NCBI RefSeq assembly: GCF_004962245.1
Contig: NZ_SUHQ01000032.1
Span: 1 to 64,000 of the forward strand
Length of the DNA stretch: 64,000 bases
From: Mesorhizobium sp.
GTDB taxonomy: Bacteria; Pseudomonadota; Alphaproteobacteria; Rhizobiales; Rhizobiaceae
Direction of reading: 5' to 3'
The position numbers and the translations under genes are program-made. Positions 34,477 to 44,197 of the stretch are shown in pieces. The notes beneath the pieces were generated by a model, which saw only the letters and a program-made list of their open reading frames with translations, was not told the origin of the DNA and searched no databases. Each line of letters begins with the position of its first letter. Positions within the stretch are counted from its first letter, which is position 1.

Positions 34477-35922
34477 TCATGCGTTCAGCGCGCGGCCATA
34501 GGCGTCGAGCACGCTTTCCTTCATCATCTCCGACAGCGTCGGATGCGGGAAGATCGTATGCATCAGCTCTTCCTCGGTGGTCTCCAGGTTCATCGCCACG
34601 ACAAAACCCTGGATCAGCTCGGTCACCTCGGCGCCGACCATATGCGCGCCAAGCAACTGCCCGGTCTTCTTGTCGAAGATGGTCTTGACGAAGCCCTGGT
34701 CCTCTCCGAGCGCGATGGCCTTGCCGTTGGCAGCGAACTGGAAGCGGCCGACGCGGATGTCCTTGCCCTCGGCTTTTGCCTTCGCTTCGGTCAGCCCGAC
34801 GGACGCAACCTGTGGGTTGCAATAGGTGCAGCCCGGAATCTTCAGCTTGTCGGTGGCGTGCACGCCGGGGAAGTTGGCGATCTTTTCCACGCACACGACG
34901 CCCTCATGCTCGGCCTTGTGGGCAAGCATGGGCGGGCCGGCGACGTCGCCAATGGCATAGATGCCGGGCACATTGGTCTTGCCGTAGCCGTCGACGACGA
35001 CGCAACCGCGTTCGGTCTTCACACCGAGCGCTTCGAGGCCGAGATTCTCGATGTTGCCCTGCACGCCGACGGCCGAGATCATCCGGTCGGCGGTGATCTT
35101 CTCGACCTTGCCATCCTTCATCTCGACATGCGCGGTAACCGAGTTGGCTGATTTCTCGACCTTGGTCACCTTGGCTTCGAGGATGATCTTCATGCCTTGC
35201 TTCTCGAACTGCTTTTGCGCGAATTTCGAGATCTCGGCATCCTCGACCGGCATAACCGCCGGCAACAGCTCGACCACCGTCACTTCCGCGCCCATGGTAC
35301 GGTAGAATGAAGCGAACTCGATACCGATCGCGCCCGAGCCCATCACCAGCAGCGATTTCGGCATCTCCTTCGGCACCATCGCCTCGAAATAGGTCCAGAT
35401 CAGCTTGCCGTCGGGCTCGATGCCGGGCAGCGCCCGCGGCCTGGCGCCGGTCGCCAGGATGATGTGCTTTGCGGTGTAGGTACCCTCGCCCTTGACGCCC
35501 TTGGGCGCCGGCGGCTGCGGCTCCATCGGCTTCTTGGAGGTTTTCGAAGCAACAACTTCACCGGGCTTGGACAGCTTGGCTTCGCCCCAGATCACATCGA
35601 CCTTGTTCTTCTTCATCAGGAAGGCAACGCCGGCGTTCAACCGCAGCGAGACTTTTCGCGAACGATCGACCACGGCAGCGGTGTCGACGCTGACCTTGCC
35701 GTCGATCTTCAAGCCGTAGTCCTTCAGATGATCCGAATAGTGCATGATCTCGGCCGAACGCAGCAGCGCCTTGGTCGGGATGCAGCCCCAGTTGAGGCAG
35801 ATGCCGCCGAGGTGTTCGCGCTCGACGATCGCCGTCTTGAAGCCGAGCTGGGCCGAACGCACCGCCGTGACGTAGCCGCCGGGGCCGGAGCCGATGATGA
35901 TGACGTCATAGTTCTCAGCCAC
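34477..35922 (-). CDS. lpdA: dihydrolipoyl dehydrogenase (E3)
   Basis: A 481-residue flavoprotein disulfide reductase that reoxidises the lipoyl groups of 2-oxoacid dehydrogenases. The FAD motif GSGPGGYVTA, the redox-active pair GGICLNWGCIPTK, the NAD motif VMGSGAIGIEFASF and the C-terminal HPTLSEMM with the catalytic His are present. The start is GTG 35922, with GGGAG 9 bases upstream. The frame is open a further 68 codons upstream, but that stretch shows no conserved features. An insertion near residue 130 rich in Lys/Pro (SKPGEVVASKTSK) is seen in some alphaproteobacterial E3 proteins. Confidence 0.95.
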   Translation of the reverse strand: MAENYDVIIIGSGPGGYVTAVRSAQLGFKTAIVEREHLGGICLNWGCIPTKALLRSAEIMHYSDHLKDYGLKIDGKVSVDTAAVVDRSRKVSLRLNAGVAFLMKKNKVDVIWGEAKLSKPGEVVASKTSKKPMEPQPPAPKGVKGEGTYTAKHIILATGARPRALPGIEPDGKLIWTYFEAMVPKEMPKSLLVMGSGAIGIEFASFYRTMGAEVTVVELLPAVMPVEDAEISKFAQKQFEKQGMKIILEAKVTKVEKSANSVTAHVEMKDGKVEKITADRMISAVGVQGNIENLGLEALGVKTERGCVVVDGYGKTNVPGIYAIGDVAGPPMLAHKAEHEGVVCVEKIANFPGVHATDKLKIPGCTYCNPQVASVGLTEAKAKAEGKDIRVGRFQFAANGKAIALGEDQGFVKTIFDKKTGQLLGAHMVGAEVTELIQGFVVAMNLETTEEELMHTIFPHPTLSEMMKESVLDAYGRALNA

Positions 35923-35941
35923 GGATTTTCTCCCTGCTTCC

Positions 35942-36580
35942 CTAGAGTTCCAGCATGATGCGCACGATAGGCGCCAATGCCTGACCGATTTTCCGTGTAT
36001 TCTCCGCATCGAGATGGACACCATCGAGCGGCGTGGTCTCAGCCACTGTGTCGGCATCGAAGAAGCCGCAGCCGGCTTCGTCGGCAAGAGCGGAATATTG
36101 TGGTGCAAGCCGCTTCGACGCTTCATCGCCGCCGGCGAACATTTCCTTGAATTCGGCGTTTTCCGTGCGGCTGACCGCCGGCGGCGCGACGATCAGGATC
36201 TGCGGCGCCGGCCAATTGAACGGGTAGTCGTGACCACGCACGATATCGATCAGGCGCTGGATGCCTTGCTTGGCGGCGACCGGATTGCCGTGGATCCACG
36301 GCTTCATGTCATTGGCGCCGAGCATGATGATGATCAGGTCGATCGGCGCATGCGTCATCAGGACCGTCGGCAGCACTCTGGCGCCGTTGCGGTCGGCGCC
36401 GGCCAGGTGGTCGTCGAAGGCCGTGGTGCGGCCGTTCAGGCCTTCGGCAATGACTTCCACGCCATTGCCCAGCGTAGCCTGCAGCACGCTCGGCCAGCGG
36501 TCCTGGAGTGGGTGGCGATCCAGGCTTGCCGCATCATAGCCCCAGGTCAGCGAATCGCCGTAGCAAAGAACTGTTTTCAT
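35942..36580 (-). CDS. SGNH/GDSL-family hydrolase
   Basis: A 212-residue esterase-type protein. The block I motif is CYGDSLTWGYD with the nucleophile Ser near residue 10. Block III is IMLGANDMKP, and block V is the catalytic pair in PLDGVHLDAE. There is no signal peptide, so it is probably cytoplasmic; family members are arylesterases or acyl hydrolases. It lies inside the pyruvate dehydrogenase gene cluster, 19 bases before lpdA. Its start ATG 36580 overlaps the stop of a 44-residue membrane protein gene. Confidence 0.9.
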   Translation of the reverse strand: MKTVLCYGDSLTWGYDAASLDRHPLQDRWPSVLQATLGNGVEVIAEGLNGRTTAFDDHLAGADRNGARVLPTVLMTHAPIDLIIIMLGANDMKPWIHGNPVAAKQGIQRLIDIVRGHDYPFNWPAPQILIVAPPAVSRTENAEFKEMFAGGDEASKRLAPQYSALADEAGCGFFDADTVAETTPLDGVHLDAENTRKIGQALAPIVRIMLEL

Positions 36581-36711
36581 CTGCTTATCCCGCTCCCGCC
36601 AAAGCCTGCCTGCGAACGTCTTACCTGCCAGCGCACGAACAGCCATCGAATGACGATCGCCATGATGCCGGGAAGGATGAAGGCAAAAAGGCTGGTGAAG
36701 AATTTCCGCAC
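36577..36711 (-). CDS. small membrane protein of unknown function
   Basis: A 44-residue frame starting at GTG 36711 with an AAGGAAGAAGG site upstream. The N terminus is short and basic (MRKFFTSL), followed by one hydrophobic helix (FAFILPGIMAIVIRWLF) and a basic, glycine-rich tail. Its TGA overlaps the ATG of the SGNH hydrolase gene (ATGA), and it starts 14 bases after the pdhC stop, so it sits squarely in the operon. I recognise no family. The coupling on both sides supports it as a real gene. Confidence 0.65.
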   Translation of the reverse strand: MRKFFTSLFAFILPGIMAIVIRWLFVRWQVRRSQAGFGGSGISR

Positions 36712-36725
36712 CGCCTTCTTCCTTT

Positions 36726-38114
36726 CTAGACCAGCATGCCCATCGGGTTTTCGATCATGCGCTTGAAGGCGACGAGCAGTTCGGCGCCGAGTGCACCGTC
36801 GACGGCGCGGTGATCGGTCGACAGCGTCACCGACATGATGGTGGCGATCTTGATCTCGCCGTTCTTGACCACCGCGCGCTCTTCGCCGGCGCCGACGGCC
36901 AGAATCGTCGCATGCGGCGGGTTGATGACGGCGGCAAAGTCCTTGATGCCGAACATGCCGAGATTGGACACCGCCGTCGTGCCGCCCTGATACTCTTCCG
37001 GCTTCAGCTTACGGCTGCGCGCACGGCTGGCGAGATCCTTCATCTCGTTGGAGATAACCGACAGCGTCTTTTCGTCGGCGCGCCGGATGATCGGCGTGAT
37101 CAAGCCGCCGGGGATCGATACCGCGACGCCGACATCGGCATGCTTGTGCTTGACCATGGCGCTCTCGGTCCATGAGGCATTGGCATCCGGCACCGCCATA
37201 AGCGCCATTGCCATCGCCTTGATCACCATGTCGTTGACCGACAGCTTGTAGACCGGCGCCTCGCCCTTTTCGGTCTTCTTCATGGGTGCAGCCGCGTTGA
37301 TCTGCGCGCGCAGCGCCAGAAGCGCGTCGAGCTCGCAGTCGAGCGTCAGGTAGAAATGCGGGATGGTGGTCGTGGCCTCGACGAGCCGACGCGCGATGGT
37401 CTTGCGCATGTTGTCGTGCGGGACAAGCTCGTAAGAGTCTTCGGCAAACAGTTTCAGCACCTGCTCATCCGACATCGCCTTTGGTGCGGCCGCCGGAGCG
37501 CCGGCGGGCGCCGCTTTTGCAGCGGGCGCCTTGGCGCCGCCGCTGGAAATCGCTGCATCCACATCGGCTTTGACGACACGGCCGTGCGGGCCGGAGCCGG
37601 TCACCGCCGAGACGTCGACCCCGGCTTCCCGGGCGATGCGGCGGGCCAGCGGCGAAGCGAAGATGCGGCCTTCCGGCGATTGGCTGATCTCCCTCGGCAG
37701 GCCAGAGGGGGGCGCCTCGCTCTTTGCGGCAGGAGGGACAGCGCCCCCCTCTGTCGATTTCGTCGACATCTCCGCCACGGGTGGGGAGATTGGCGCCTTG
37801 TCCTGCTTGGCCTCGGCCTTTGCTGGCGCGCCAGCGCCGTCACCACTCTTCGCGGCAGCTCCCGCATCCTCGCCTTCGGCCGCGAGCACGGCGATCAGCG
37901 CGTTGACCTTGACACCTTCGGTGCCGGCCGGAACGACCAGCTTGGCGACCGTGCCTTCGTCGACGGCCTCGACTTCCATCGTCGCCTTATCGGTCTCGAT
38001 CTCGGCGATCACGTCGCCCGGCGAAACCTTGTCGCCCTCCTTGACCAGCCACTTGGAAAGATTGCCCTCTTCCATCGTGGGCGACAGGGCCGGCATGGTG
38101 ATGTTGATCGGCAT
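36726..38114 (-). CDS. pdhC: pyruvate dehydrogenase E2, dihydrolipoyl acetyltransferase
   Basis: The 462-residue core subunit transfers acetyl groups from lipoamide to CoA. One lipoyl domain (residues 1-80, lipoyl Lys43 in ETDKATMEVEA) is followed by a linker. Next come the subunit-binding domain at about 150-188 (RIFASPLARRIAREAGVDVS) and the catalytic domain with STDHRAVDGALGAEL near the C terminus. The linker at residues 107-148 is unusual: it reads APISPPVAEMSTKSTEGG, then AVPPAAKSEAPPSGLPREIS, and is encoded by DNA with two hairpins like those of rhizobial intergenic repeats. It follows pdhB by 18 bases. Confidence 0.96.
   Translation of the reverse strand: MPINITMPALSPTMEEGNLSKWLVKEGDKVSPGDVIAEIETDKATMEVEAVDEGTVAKLVVPAGTEGVKVNALIAVLAAEGEDAGAAAKSGDGAGAPAKAEAKQDKAPISPPVAEMSTKSTEGGAVPPAAKSEAPPSGLPREISQSPEGRIFASPLARRIAREAGVDVSAVTGSGPHGRVVKADVDAAISSGGAKAPAAKAAPAGAPAAAPKAMSDEQVLKLFAEDSYELVPHDNMRKTIARRLVEATTTIPHFYLTLDCELDALLALRAQINAAAPMKKTEKGEAPVYKLSVNDMVIKAMAMALMAVPDANASWTESAMVKHKHADVGVAVSIPGGLITPIIRRADEKTLSVISNEMKDLASRARSRKLKPEEYQGGTTAVSNLGMFGIKDFAAVINPPHATILAVGAGEERAVVKNGEIKIATIMSVTLSTDHRAVDGALGAELLVAFKRMIENPMGMLV
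37671..37796. repeat. RIME-like repeat element embedded in pdhC
   Basis: Two inverted repeats lie inside the coding sequence. CAGAGGGGGGCGC (37703-37715) pairs perfectly with GCGCCCCCCTCTG (37741-37753). ATCTCC-G-CCAC pairs with GTGG-GGAGAT (37768-37790). The words GGGACAGCGCCCCCCTCTGT and GGGGAGATTGGC are familiar from intergenic repeats of Mesorhizobium and relatives. The stretch is a multiple of three and free of stops in the pdhC frame, encoding about 42 linker residues. Confidence 0.6.
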
Positions 38115-38132
38115 TTTGTCCTCCCGCCCTGC

Positions 38133-39539
<1,407 letters not shown>

Positions 39540-39554
39540 GTCCTTGCCCTCCCG

Positions 39555-40601
39555 TTACAGTACGATGTCGGTCCAGAGCTCGGACGGATCCGGCTCCGCG
39601 TCGTTCTGGGCAAATTCGGCGGCGTCCGCGACGATGTCGCGAACCTCCTTGTCGATGGTCTTGAGCTCGTCCTCATCCGCCCACTTCTTCTCGAGCAGGC
39701 GCGCCTTGACCTGCTCGATCGGGTCTCGCTCGGAGCGCATCTTCTGCACTTCTTCCTTGGAACGGTACTTTGCCGGATCGGACATCGAGTGCCCGCGATA
39801 GCGGTAGGTCTGCATTTCGAGGATCAGCGGCCCTTTGCCGGCGCGGCACCATTCGGTGGCGAGATCGCCGGCTGCCTTGACCGCGCGGACATCCATGCCG
39901 TCGACCTGGATGCCGGGGATCTTGAAGGAGGCGCCGCGGTGCGAAAAATCCGTCTCGGCCGACGACCGTGAAACCGAGGTGCCCATGGCATAGCGGTTGT
40001 TCTCGATGATGTAGATCACCGGCAGCTTCCACAACGAGGCCATGTTGAAGCTTTCATAGACCTGGCCCTGATTGGCGGCGCCGTCGCCGAAATAGGTCAG
40101 CGTCACATTGTTGTTGTCACGGTAGCGATTGGCGAAGGCAAGGCCGGTGCCGAGCGAAACCTGCGCGCCGACAATGCCGTGGCCGCCGTAAAAATGCTTC
40201 TCCTTGGAGAACATGTGCATGGAGCCGCCCTTGCCCCTGGACAAGCCGCCGCGGCGCCCGGTCAACTCGGCCATGACGCCGCGCGGGGACAGTTCCATCG
40301 CCAACATGTGACCATGGTCGCGGTAGGCGGTGATCATCTGGTCGCCATCGACCAGCGCCATCTTCATGCCGGTGACAACTGCTTCCTGGCCGATATAGAG
40401 ATGGCAAAAGCCGCCGATGAAGCCCATACCGTAGAGCTGGCCGGCCTTTTCCTCGAAGCGGCGGATAAGCAGCATGCGCCGGTAGGCGTCAAGCTCCTCG
40501 TCCTTGGTGAAGTCGACAGGCTTGGGAGCCGAAAGCCCCGCCGATTTGCCGTCGGATCTGGATTTGGATTTGGCAGGCGCTTTTCTGGCGGCGGTGGCCA
40601 T
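39555..40601 (-). CDS. pdhA: pyruvate dehydrogenase E1 alpha subunit
   Basis: The 348-residue thiamine-diphosphate-binding subunit. The N-terminal 35 residues are basic and Ala/Lys-rich (KAPAKSKSRSDGK). The core has RRFEEKAGQLYGMGFIGGF and the TPP motif GDGAANQGQVYESFNMA. The phosphorylation-loop-like segment is YRYRGHSMSDPAKYR. It leads the pdhA-pdhB-pdhC run, with a hairpin in its leader at 40650-40669. Confidence 0.97.
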   Translation of the reverse strand: MATAARKAPAKSKSRSDGKSAGLSAPKPVDFTKDEELDAYRRMLLIRRFEEKAGQLYGMGFIGGFCHLYIGQEAVVTGMKMALVDGDQMITAYRDHGHMLAMELSPRGVMAELTGRRGGLSRGKGGSMHMFSKEKHFYGGHGIVGAQVSLGTGLAFANRYRDNNNVTLTYFGDGAANQGQVYESFNMASLWKLPVIYIIENNRYAMGTSVSRSSAETDFSHRGASFKIPGIQVDGMDVRAVKAAGDLATEWCRAGKGPLILEMQTYRYRGHSMSDPAKYRSKEEVQKMRSERDPIEQVKARLLEKKWADEDELKTIDKEVRDIVADAAEFAQNDAEPDPSELWTDIVL

Positions 40602-40649
40602 GCATCACTCCCTGTTGGCGTCTCTTGCGGACACTGAGGGAGATCAGTT

Positions 40650-40669
40650 CTCCCCACCGATTTGGGGAG
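40650..40669 (-). promoter_or_regulatory. hairpin in the pdhA leader
   Basis: CTCCCCA and TGGGGAG (7-bp perfect stem, 6-base loop) lie about 50 bases upstream of the pdhA start codon. They are followed on the minus strand by a second small palindrome, ACTGATCTCCCTCAGT. It could be a terminator of upstream transcription or a leader structure; there is no T-run. The function is unproven. Confidence 0.35.
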
Positions 40670-40772
40670 GCTAACACGAGGGAAAGCGTTTCGCCATGCC
40701 GAAAAATGCATGGCTGACATGCATCTAAGCGATTAAAATCATTGAAAATATCGGCGATTAACTGAAATTCGG

Positions 40773-41096
40773 TTATCTTGCAGCAGCCGGTAACATGATG
40801 GTAATTTCGTCGGCATGGGACATGTTGAGCGCCTTGCGTGCCTGCTCGTCGAGCATGTCTTTCTCCAGCGTGCCCTGATGCAGGAGTTGAACGCGACGCT
40901 CCAGGTCGATCCGGCGCGCCTTGACGGCATCGACCTTACCTTGCAGATCGACAGTTTCGGCCTCCAACCGATATTTGGAATAGATGCCGAATTCGCCATG
41001 ATAGGCGTGAAAGCCGAAATAGGTCAGGAACGCCACGCAGAGCGAAGGAATGATCAGCCGACCGGTGTTTCTCTGCTTGTGCTGACGTGTCCACAT
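40773..41096 (-). CDS. FtsB/DivIC-type septum formation initiator protein
   Basis: A 107-residue single-pass membrane protein. It has a basic N terminus, a membrane helix at about residues 13-32 (LIIPSLCVAFLTYFGFHAY), then a coiled coil (residues 38-75, ETVDLQGKVDAVKARRIDLE) and a short C-terminal tail. This is the layout of FtsB/DivIC, which bridges FtsL and FtsQ at the division site. Location between eno and the pdh operon is usual in proteobacteria, where ftsB follows eno. Confidence 0.88.
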   Translation of the reverse strand: MWTRQHKQRNTGRLIIPSLCVAFLTYFGFHAYHGEFGIYSKYRLEAETVDLQGKVDAVKARRIDLERRVQLLHQGTLEKDMLDEQARKALNMSHADEITIMLPAAAR

Positions 41097-41196
41097 GATC
41101 CAAATCCTCGCGGCCGCGAACTCACAGCCCAGCGTCTTTTTTCGCCCGATTGTGCTTAATGGACGGTTACGGATGCCCGGATTTGGCTGTGTTCAA

Positions 41197-41228
41197 ACAA
41201 AAAAGGGCCGGGAATGCCCCCGCCCTTT
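41197..41228 (-). terminator. intrinsic terminator of eno
   Basis: On the minus strand, 22 bases after the eno stop, AAAGGGC-GGGGG-CATT-CCC-GGCCCTTT forms a GC-rich hairpin followed by TTTTTTG. This is a typical Rho-independent terminator. Confidence 0.85.
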
Positions 41229-41250
41229 CGTTTCGGATATTTTTGTGGGG

Positions 41251-42525
41251 TCAGCCTTTCACGATCGACTTGCCGGCGTAGAGCGCCTGCTTGCCGAGTT
41301 CTTCCTCGATGCGGATGAGCTGGTTGTACTTGGCCATGCGATCCGAGCGCGACAGAGAACCTGTCTTGATCTGCCCGCAATTGGTGGCGACGGCGAGATC
41401 GGCGATGGTCGAATCTTCGGTTTCGCCCGAGCGGTGCGACATGACGGCGGTGTAGCCGGCCTTGTGCGCGGTCTCGACGGCGTCAAGCGTTTCGGTCAGT
41501 GAGCCGATCTGGTTGACCTTGACCAGGATCGAATTGGCGACGCCCATGCGGATGCCGTCGCGTAGCCGCGCCGTGTTGGTGACGAACAAATCGTCGCCGA
41601 CCAACTGGGTCTTCTTGCCGATGAGGTCGGTCAGCGTTTTCCAGCCGTCCCAGTCGTCTTCGGCCAGCCCATCCTCGATCGTGATGATCGGATAGTCGGT
41701 CGCGAGCTTGGCCAGATATTTAGCCTGGGCCTTCGGATCGCGGGTCTTCCTCTCGCCTTCATAGACGTAGTTGCCGTCCTTGAAGAATTCGGTCGCGGCG
41801 CAATCGAGGCCGAGCGCAACCTCTTCGCCCGGCTTGAAGCCGGCCCTCTCGATCGATTCCATGATGAAATCGAGCGCAGCGGGCGCGCTTTTCAGGTTCG
41901 GGGCGAAGCCGCCCTCGTCGCCGACATTGGTGTTATGGCCGGCGTCCTTCAGCCGCTTCCTCAACGTATGGAAGATTTCCGAGCCCCAGCGCACGCCGTC
42001 GCGCAGCGTCTGCGCTCCGATCGGCAGGATCATGAATTCCTGGAAGTCGATCGGGTTGTCGGCATGGGCGCCACCGTTGATGATGTTCATCATCGGCACC
42101 GGAAGCACATGCGCCTTAGTGCCGCCGACATAGCGGTAGAGCGGCAGGCCAGCCGCTTCCGCCGCGGCCTTGGCAACAGCCAGCGACACGCCGAGGATGG
42201 CGTTGGCGCCGAGCCGGCTCTTGTTGGGTGTGCCGTCGAGCTCGATCATAGTCTGGTCGATGTGGATCTGGTTCTCGGCTTCCATGCCGCCGATCGCCTC
42301 GAACAGTTCGCCATTGACGGCCTCCACCGCCCGCAGGACGCCCTTACCGAGGTAGCGGGCGCCGCCGTCGCGCAGTTCGACCGCCTCATGCGCGCCGGTC
42401 GAGGCGCCGGAAGGTACCGCAGCGCGGCCCATCGAGCCGTCTTCGAGCACGACGTCGACCTCGACGGTCGGATTTCCGCGGCTGTCCAGGATTTCACGCC
42501 CGACAATGTCGACGATGGCGGTCAT
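41251..42525 (-). CDS. eno: enolase (phosphopyruvate hydratase)
   Basis: The 424-residue glycolytic enzyme converting 2-phosphoglycerate to phosphoenolpyruvate. Motifs are EILDSRGNPTVEVDV, SGASTGAHEAVELRDG, the magnesium ligands Asp/Glu in LGLDCAATEF and IEDGLAEDDWDGW, LVGDDLFVTN, and VMSHRSGETEDS. The start ATG 42525 has GGGGACA 8 bases upstream; an in-frame ATG at 42564 is not needed. It has its own terminator and is followed by the FtsB-type gene. Confidence 0.98.
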   Translation of the reverse strand: MTAIVDIVGREILDSRGNPTVEVDVVLEDGSMGRAAVPSGASTGAHEAVELRDGGARYLGKGVLRAVEAVNGELFEAIGGMEAENQIHIDQTMIELDGTPNKSRLGANAILGVSLAVAKAAAEAAGLPLYRYVGGTKAHVLPVPMMNIINGGAHADNPIDFQEFMILPIGAQTLRDGVRWGSEIFHTLRKRLKDAGHNTNVGDEGGFAPNLKSAPAALDFIMESIERAGFKPGEEVALGLDCAATEFFKDGNYVYEGERKTRDPKAQAKYLAKLATDYPIITIEDGLAEDDWDGWKTLTDLIGKKTQLVGDDLFVTNTARLRDGIRMGVANSILVKVNQIGSLTETLDAVETAHKAGYTAVMSHRSGETEDSTIADLAVATNCGQIKTGSLSRSDRMAKYNQLIRIEEELGKQALYAGKSIVKG

Positions 42526-42724
42526 TTGCGATGTCCCCGATTGATCTGACGAAGCGTCGCGCACGTCTTAGCCAAAGTGCTGCAAAACGCAATCGGGACA
42601 TCCTCAAATATTGCCGCCCTGGCGATTCACGAAGCACAAATTGATGTCATCATATGTCATGGCAGGATGTGGCTTTCTGGTTTATGCTTGTAGCCGCGCG
42701 GGGCGAAACAGGAGGAGTTTCGCC

Positions 42725-42844
42725 ATGTCCCAGTTGAGCGGTATCGTGAGTTTGTTCCTGATCGCGGCGGCATTCCTGACGTCGTGTGACACCCAGCAGC
42801 CTCAGCAAGGCGCGGTAGAGTTGTCGACCCTTCAAGCGGAGTAG
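42725..42844 (+). CDS. small lipoprotein of unknown function
   Basis: A 39-residue frame with a strong AGGAGGAG site and ATG 42725. The sequence is a lipoprotein signal (SGIVSLFLIAAAFLTSC, lipobox FLTSC, Cys near residue 21) followed by only 18 residues rich in Gln. A perfect intrinsic terminator follows 11 bases after the stop. The combination of ribosome binding site, lipobox and terminator makes a real monocistronic gene likely. No family is recognised; it is in the size range of entericidin-like peptides but lacks their sequence. Confidence 0.7.
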   Translation: MSQLSGIVSLFLIAAAFLTSCDTQQPQQGAVELSTLQAE

Positions 42845-42855
42845 ATATCTCACAG

Positions 42856-42890
42856 AGAAGGCCCCCGGTGAACCGGGGGCCTTCTTTGAT
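42856..42890 (+). terminator. intrinsic terminator
   Basis: AGAAGGCCCCCGGT and ACCGGGGGCCTTCT form a perfect 14-bp stem with a 2-base loop, followed by TTGATT. It ends the small lipoprotein transcript and may also serve the convergent PRC-barrel gene, whose stop lies 15 bases away. Confidence 0.88.
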
Positions 42891-42904
42891 TCCGGAGACC
42901 TTAG

Positions 42905-43270
42905 TCAATGCCAGTAAGGCTCGACCTTGTAGTAGCTGTATGAAGCATCACGCGCGGCCTCGCCGTCGGCGCCCGTCAATTCGTTGATCGAATAGGCAGG
43001 AGCCGTCTTCAGTTGCTCCTTCGTGAACGGCACGACGTAGCCGCCCTTGTTCTCGTCATAGTCGAGGCTCGCCCATGGAATGGCGTGATATTTCTCGCCG
43101 ATGCCGAGAAATCCGCCAAAGCCGATGACGGCAAACATTATGCCGTTCGACAACTTATCGAGCATAACGTCCTCGATGTCGCCGATGTGCGTGCCTTCGG
43201 TGTTGTAGACAGATGTGCCGATCACCCGCGAGGCAGCGATGGCTTCAGTGTGTCCTGTCTGGGTCGTCAT
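42905..43270 (-). CDS. PRC-barrel domain protein
   Basis: A 121-residue cytoplasmic protein with one PRC-barrel domain (ASRVIGTSVYNTEGTHIGDI, EDVMLDKLSNGIMFAVIGFG, and KYHAIPWASLDYDENKGGYV). The PRC-barrel is a small beta-fold seen in RNA-processing factors and photosynthetic reaction centres, and in many stand-alone, stress-linked rhizobial proteins. The function here is unknown. It is convergent with the small lipoprotein gene and shares its terminator region. Confidence 0.88.
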   Translation of the reverse strand: MTTQTGHTEAIAASRVIGTSVYNTEGTHIGDIEDVMLDKLSNGIMFAVIGFGGFLGIGEKYHAIPWASLDYDENKGGYVVPFTKEQLKTAPAYSINELTGADGEAARDASYSYYKVEPYWH

Positions 43271-43366
43271 GGTGTGCTCCTCTTGTCGTTGGCGCTATGC
43301 ATTGACAATGAGGGGCACGGATGAAGGTTCCAGACTTTTCGACGCCAACCCCGGCGCGGGGCATGT

Positions 43367-44197
43367 TCAGCCCTTGGCGACGCGGTCGAACGCCATCAGC
43401 CTTTCGAGCAATGCCGAGAGATCCTTCAGGGGTACCATGTTGGGGCCGTCGGACGGTGCATTGTCGGGATCCTGATGCGTCTCGATGAAGACGCCGGCGA
43501 CCCCGACCGCCACCGCGGCGCGCGCCAGCGTCTCGACGAAGCGCCGATCGCCACCCGTGGAGCTGCCCTGCCCGCCCGGCTGCTGCACCGAATGCGTGGC
43601 GTCGAAAATCACCGGCGCGCCGATCTCGGCCATGATCGGCAAAGCACGCATATCGGACACCAGCGTGTTGTAGCCGAAGGACGCGCCGCGCTCGGTGACC
43701 AGCACATTGGCGTTGCCGGAACCGGTGATCTTGGCGACGACGTTCTTCATGTCCCACGGCGCGAGGAACTGGCCCTTCTTCACATTGACGACCTTGCCGG
43801 TTCGTGCCGCCGCGATCAGCAGATCGGTCTGGCGGCTGAGGAAAGCCGGAATCTGCAGGATATCGACATGCGGCGCCACGACCGCGCACTGTTCCTCGGT
43901 GTGGACATCGGTCAGGATTGGCAGCGAAAACGCCTTGCGCAGATCGTCGAACACCGGCAGCGCTGCATCGAGCCCAGCGCCGCGCGTGCCTCCAAGCGAG
44001 GTGCGGTTGGCCTTGTCGTAGCTGGTCTTATAGACCAGGCCCAGCCCCAGCTTCTCAGTCACTTCCTTCAGCGCGCCAGCCATGTCGAAGGCGTGCTGGC
44101 GCGATTCGAGCTGACACGGGCCGGCAATCAGCGACAGCGGCGCGGTATTGCCGAAGACGACATTGCCGACGGTGACGGAGGAATTGGGCTTGCTCAT
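43367..44197 (-). CDS. kdsA: 3-deoxy-8-phosphooctulonate synthase (KDO-8-P synthase)
   Basis: A 276-residue enzyme that condenses PEP with arabinose-5-phosphate to make KDO-8-phosphate for lipopolysaccharide. Signatures are LIAGPCQLESRQHA, YKTSYDKANRTSL, PILTDVHTEEQ, KKGQFLAPWDM, FDATHSVQQPGGQG and IETHQDPDNAPSDGPN. A Cys near the N-terminal GPCQ and the metal-ligand pattern fit the family. It overlaps the VOC gene by ATGA and is probably in one transcript with it. Confidence 0.97.
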   Translation of the reverse strand: MSKPNSSVTVGNVVFGNTAPLSLIAGPCQLESRQHAFDMAGALKEVTEKLGLGLVYKTSYDKANRTSLGGTRGAGLDAALPVFDDLRKAFSLPILTDVHTEEQCAVVAPHVDILQIPAFLSRQTDLLIAAARTGKVVNVKKGQFLAPWDMKNVVAKITGSGNANVLVTERGASFGYNTLVSDMRALPIMAEIGAPVIFDATHSVQQPGGQGSSTGGDRRFVETLARAAVAVGVAGVFIETHQDPDNAPSDGPNMVPLKDLSALLERLMAFDRVAKG

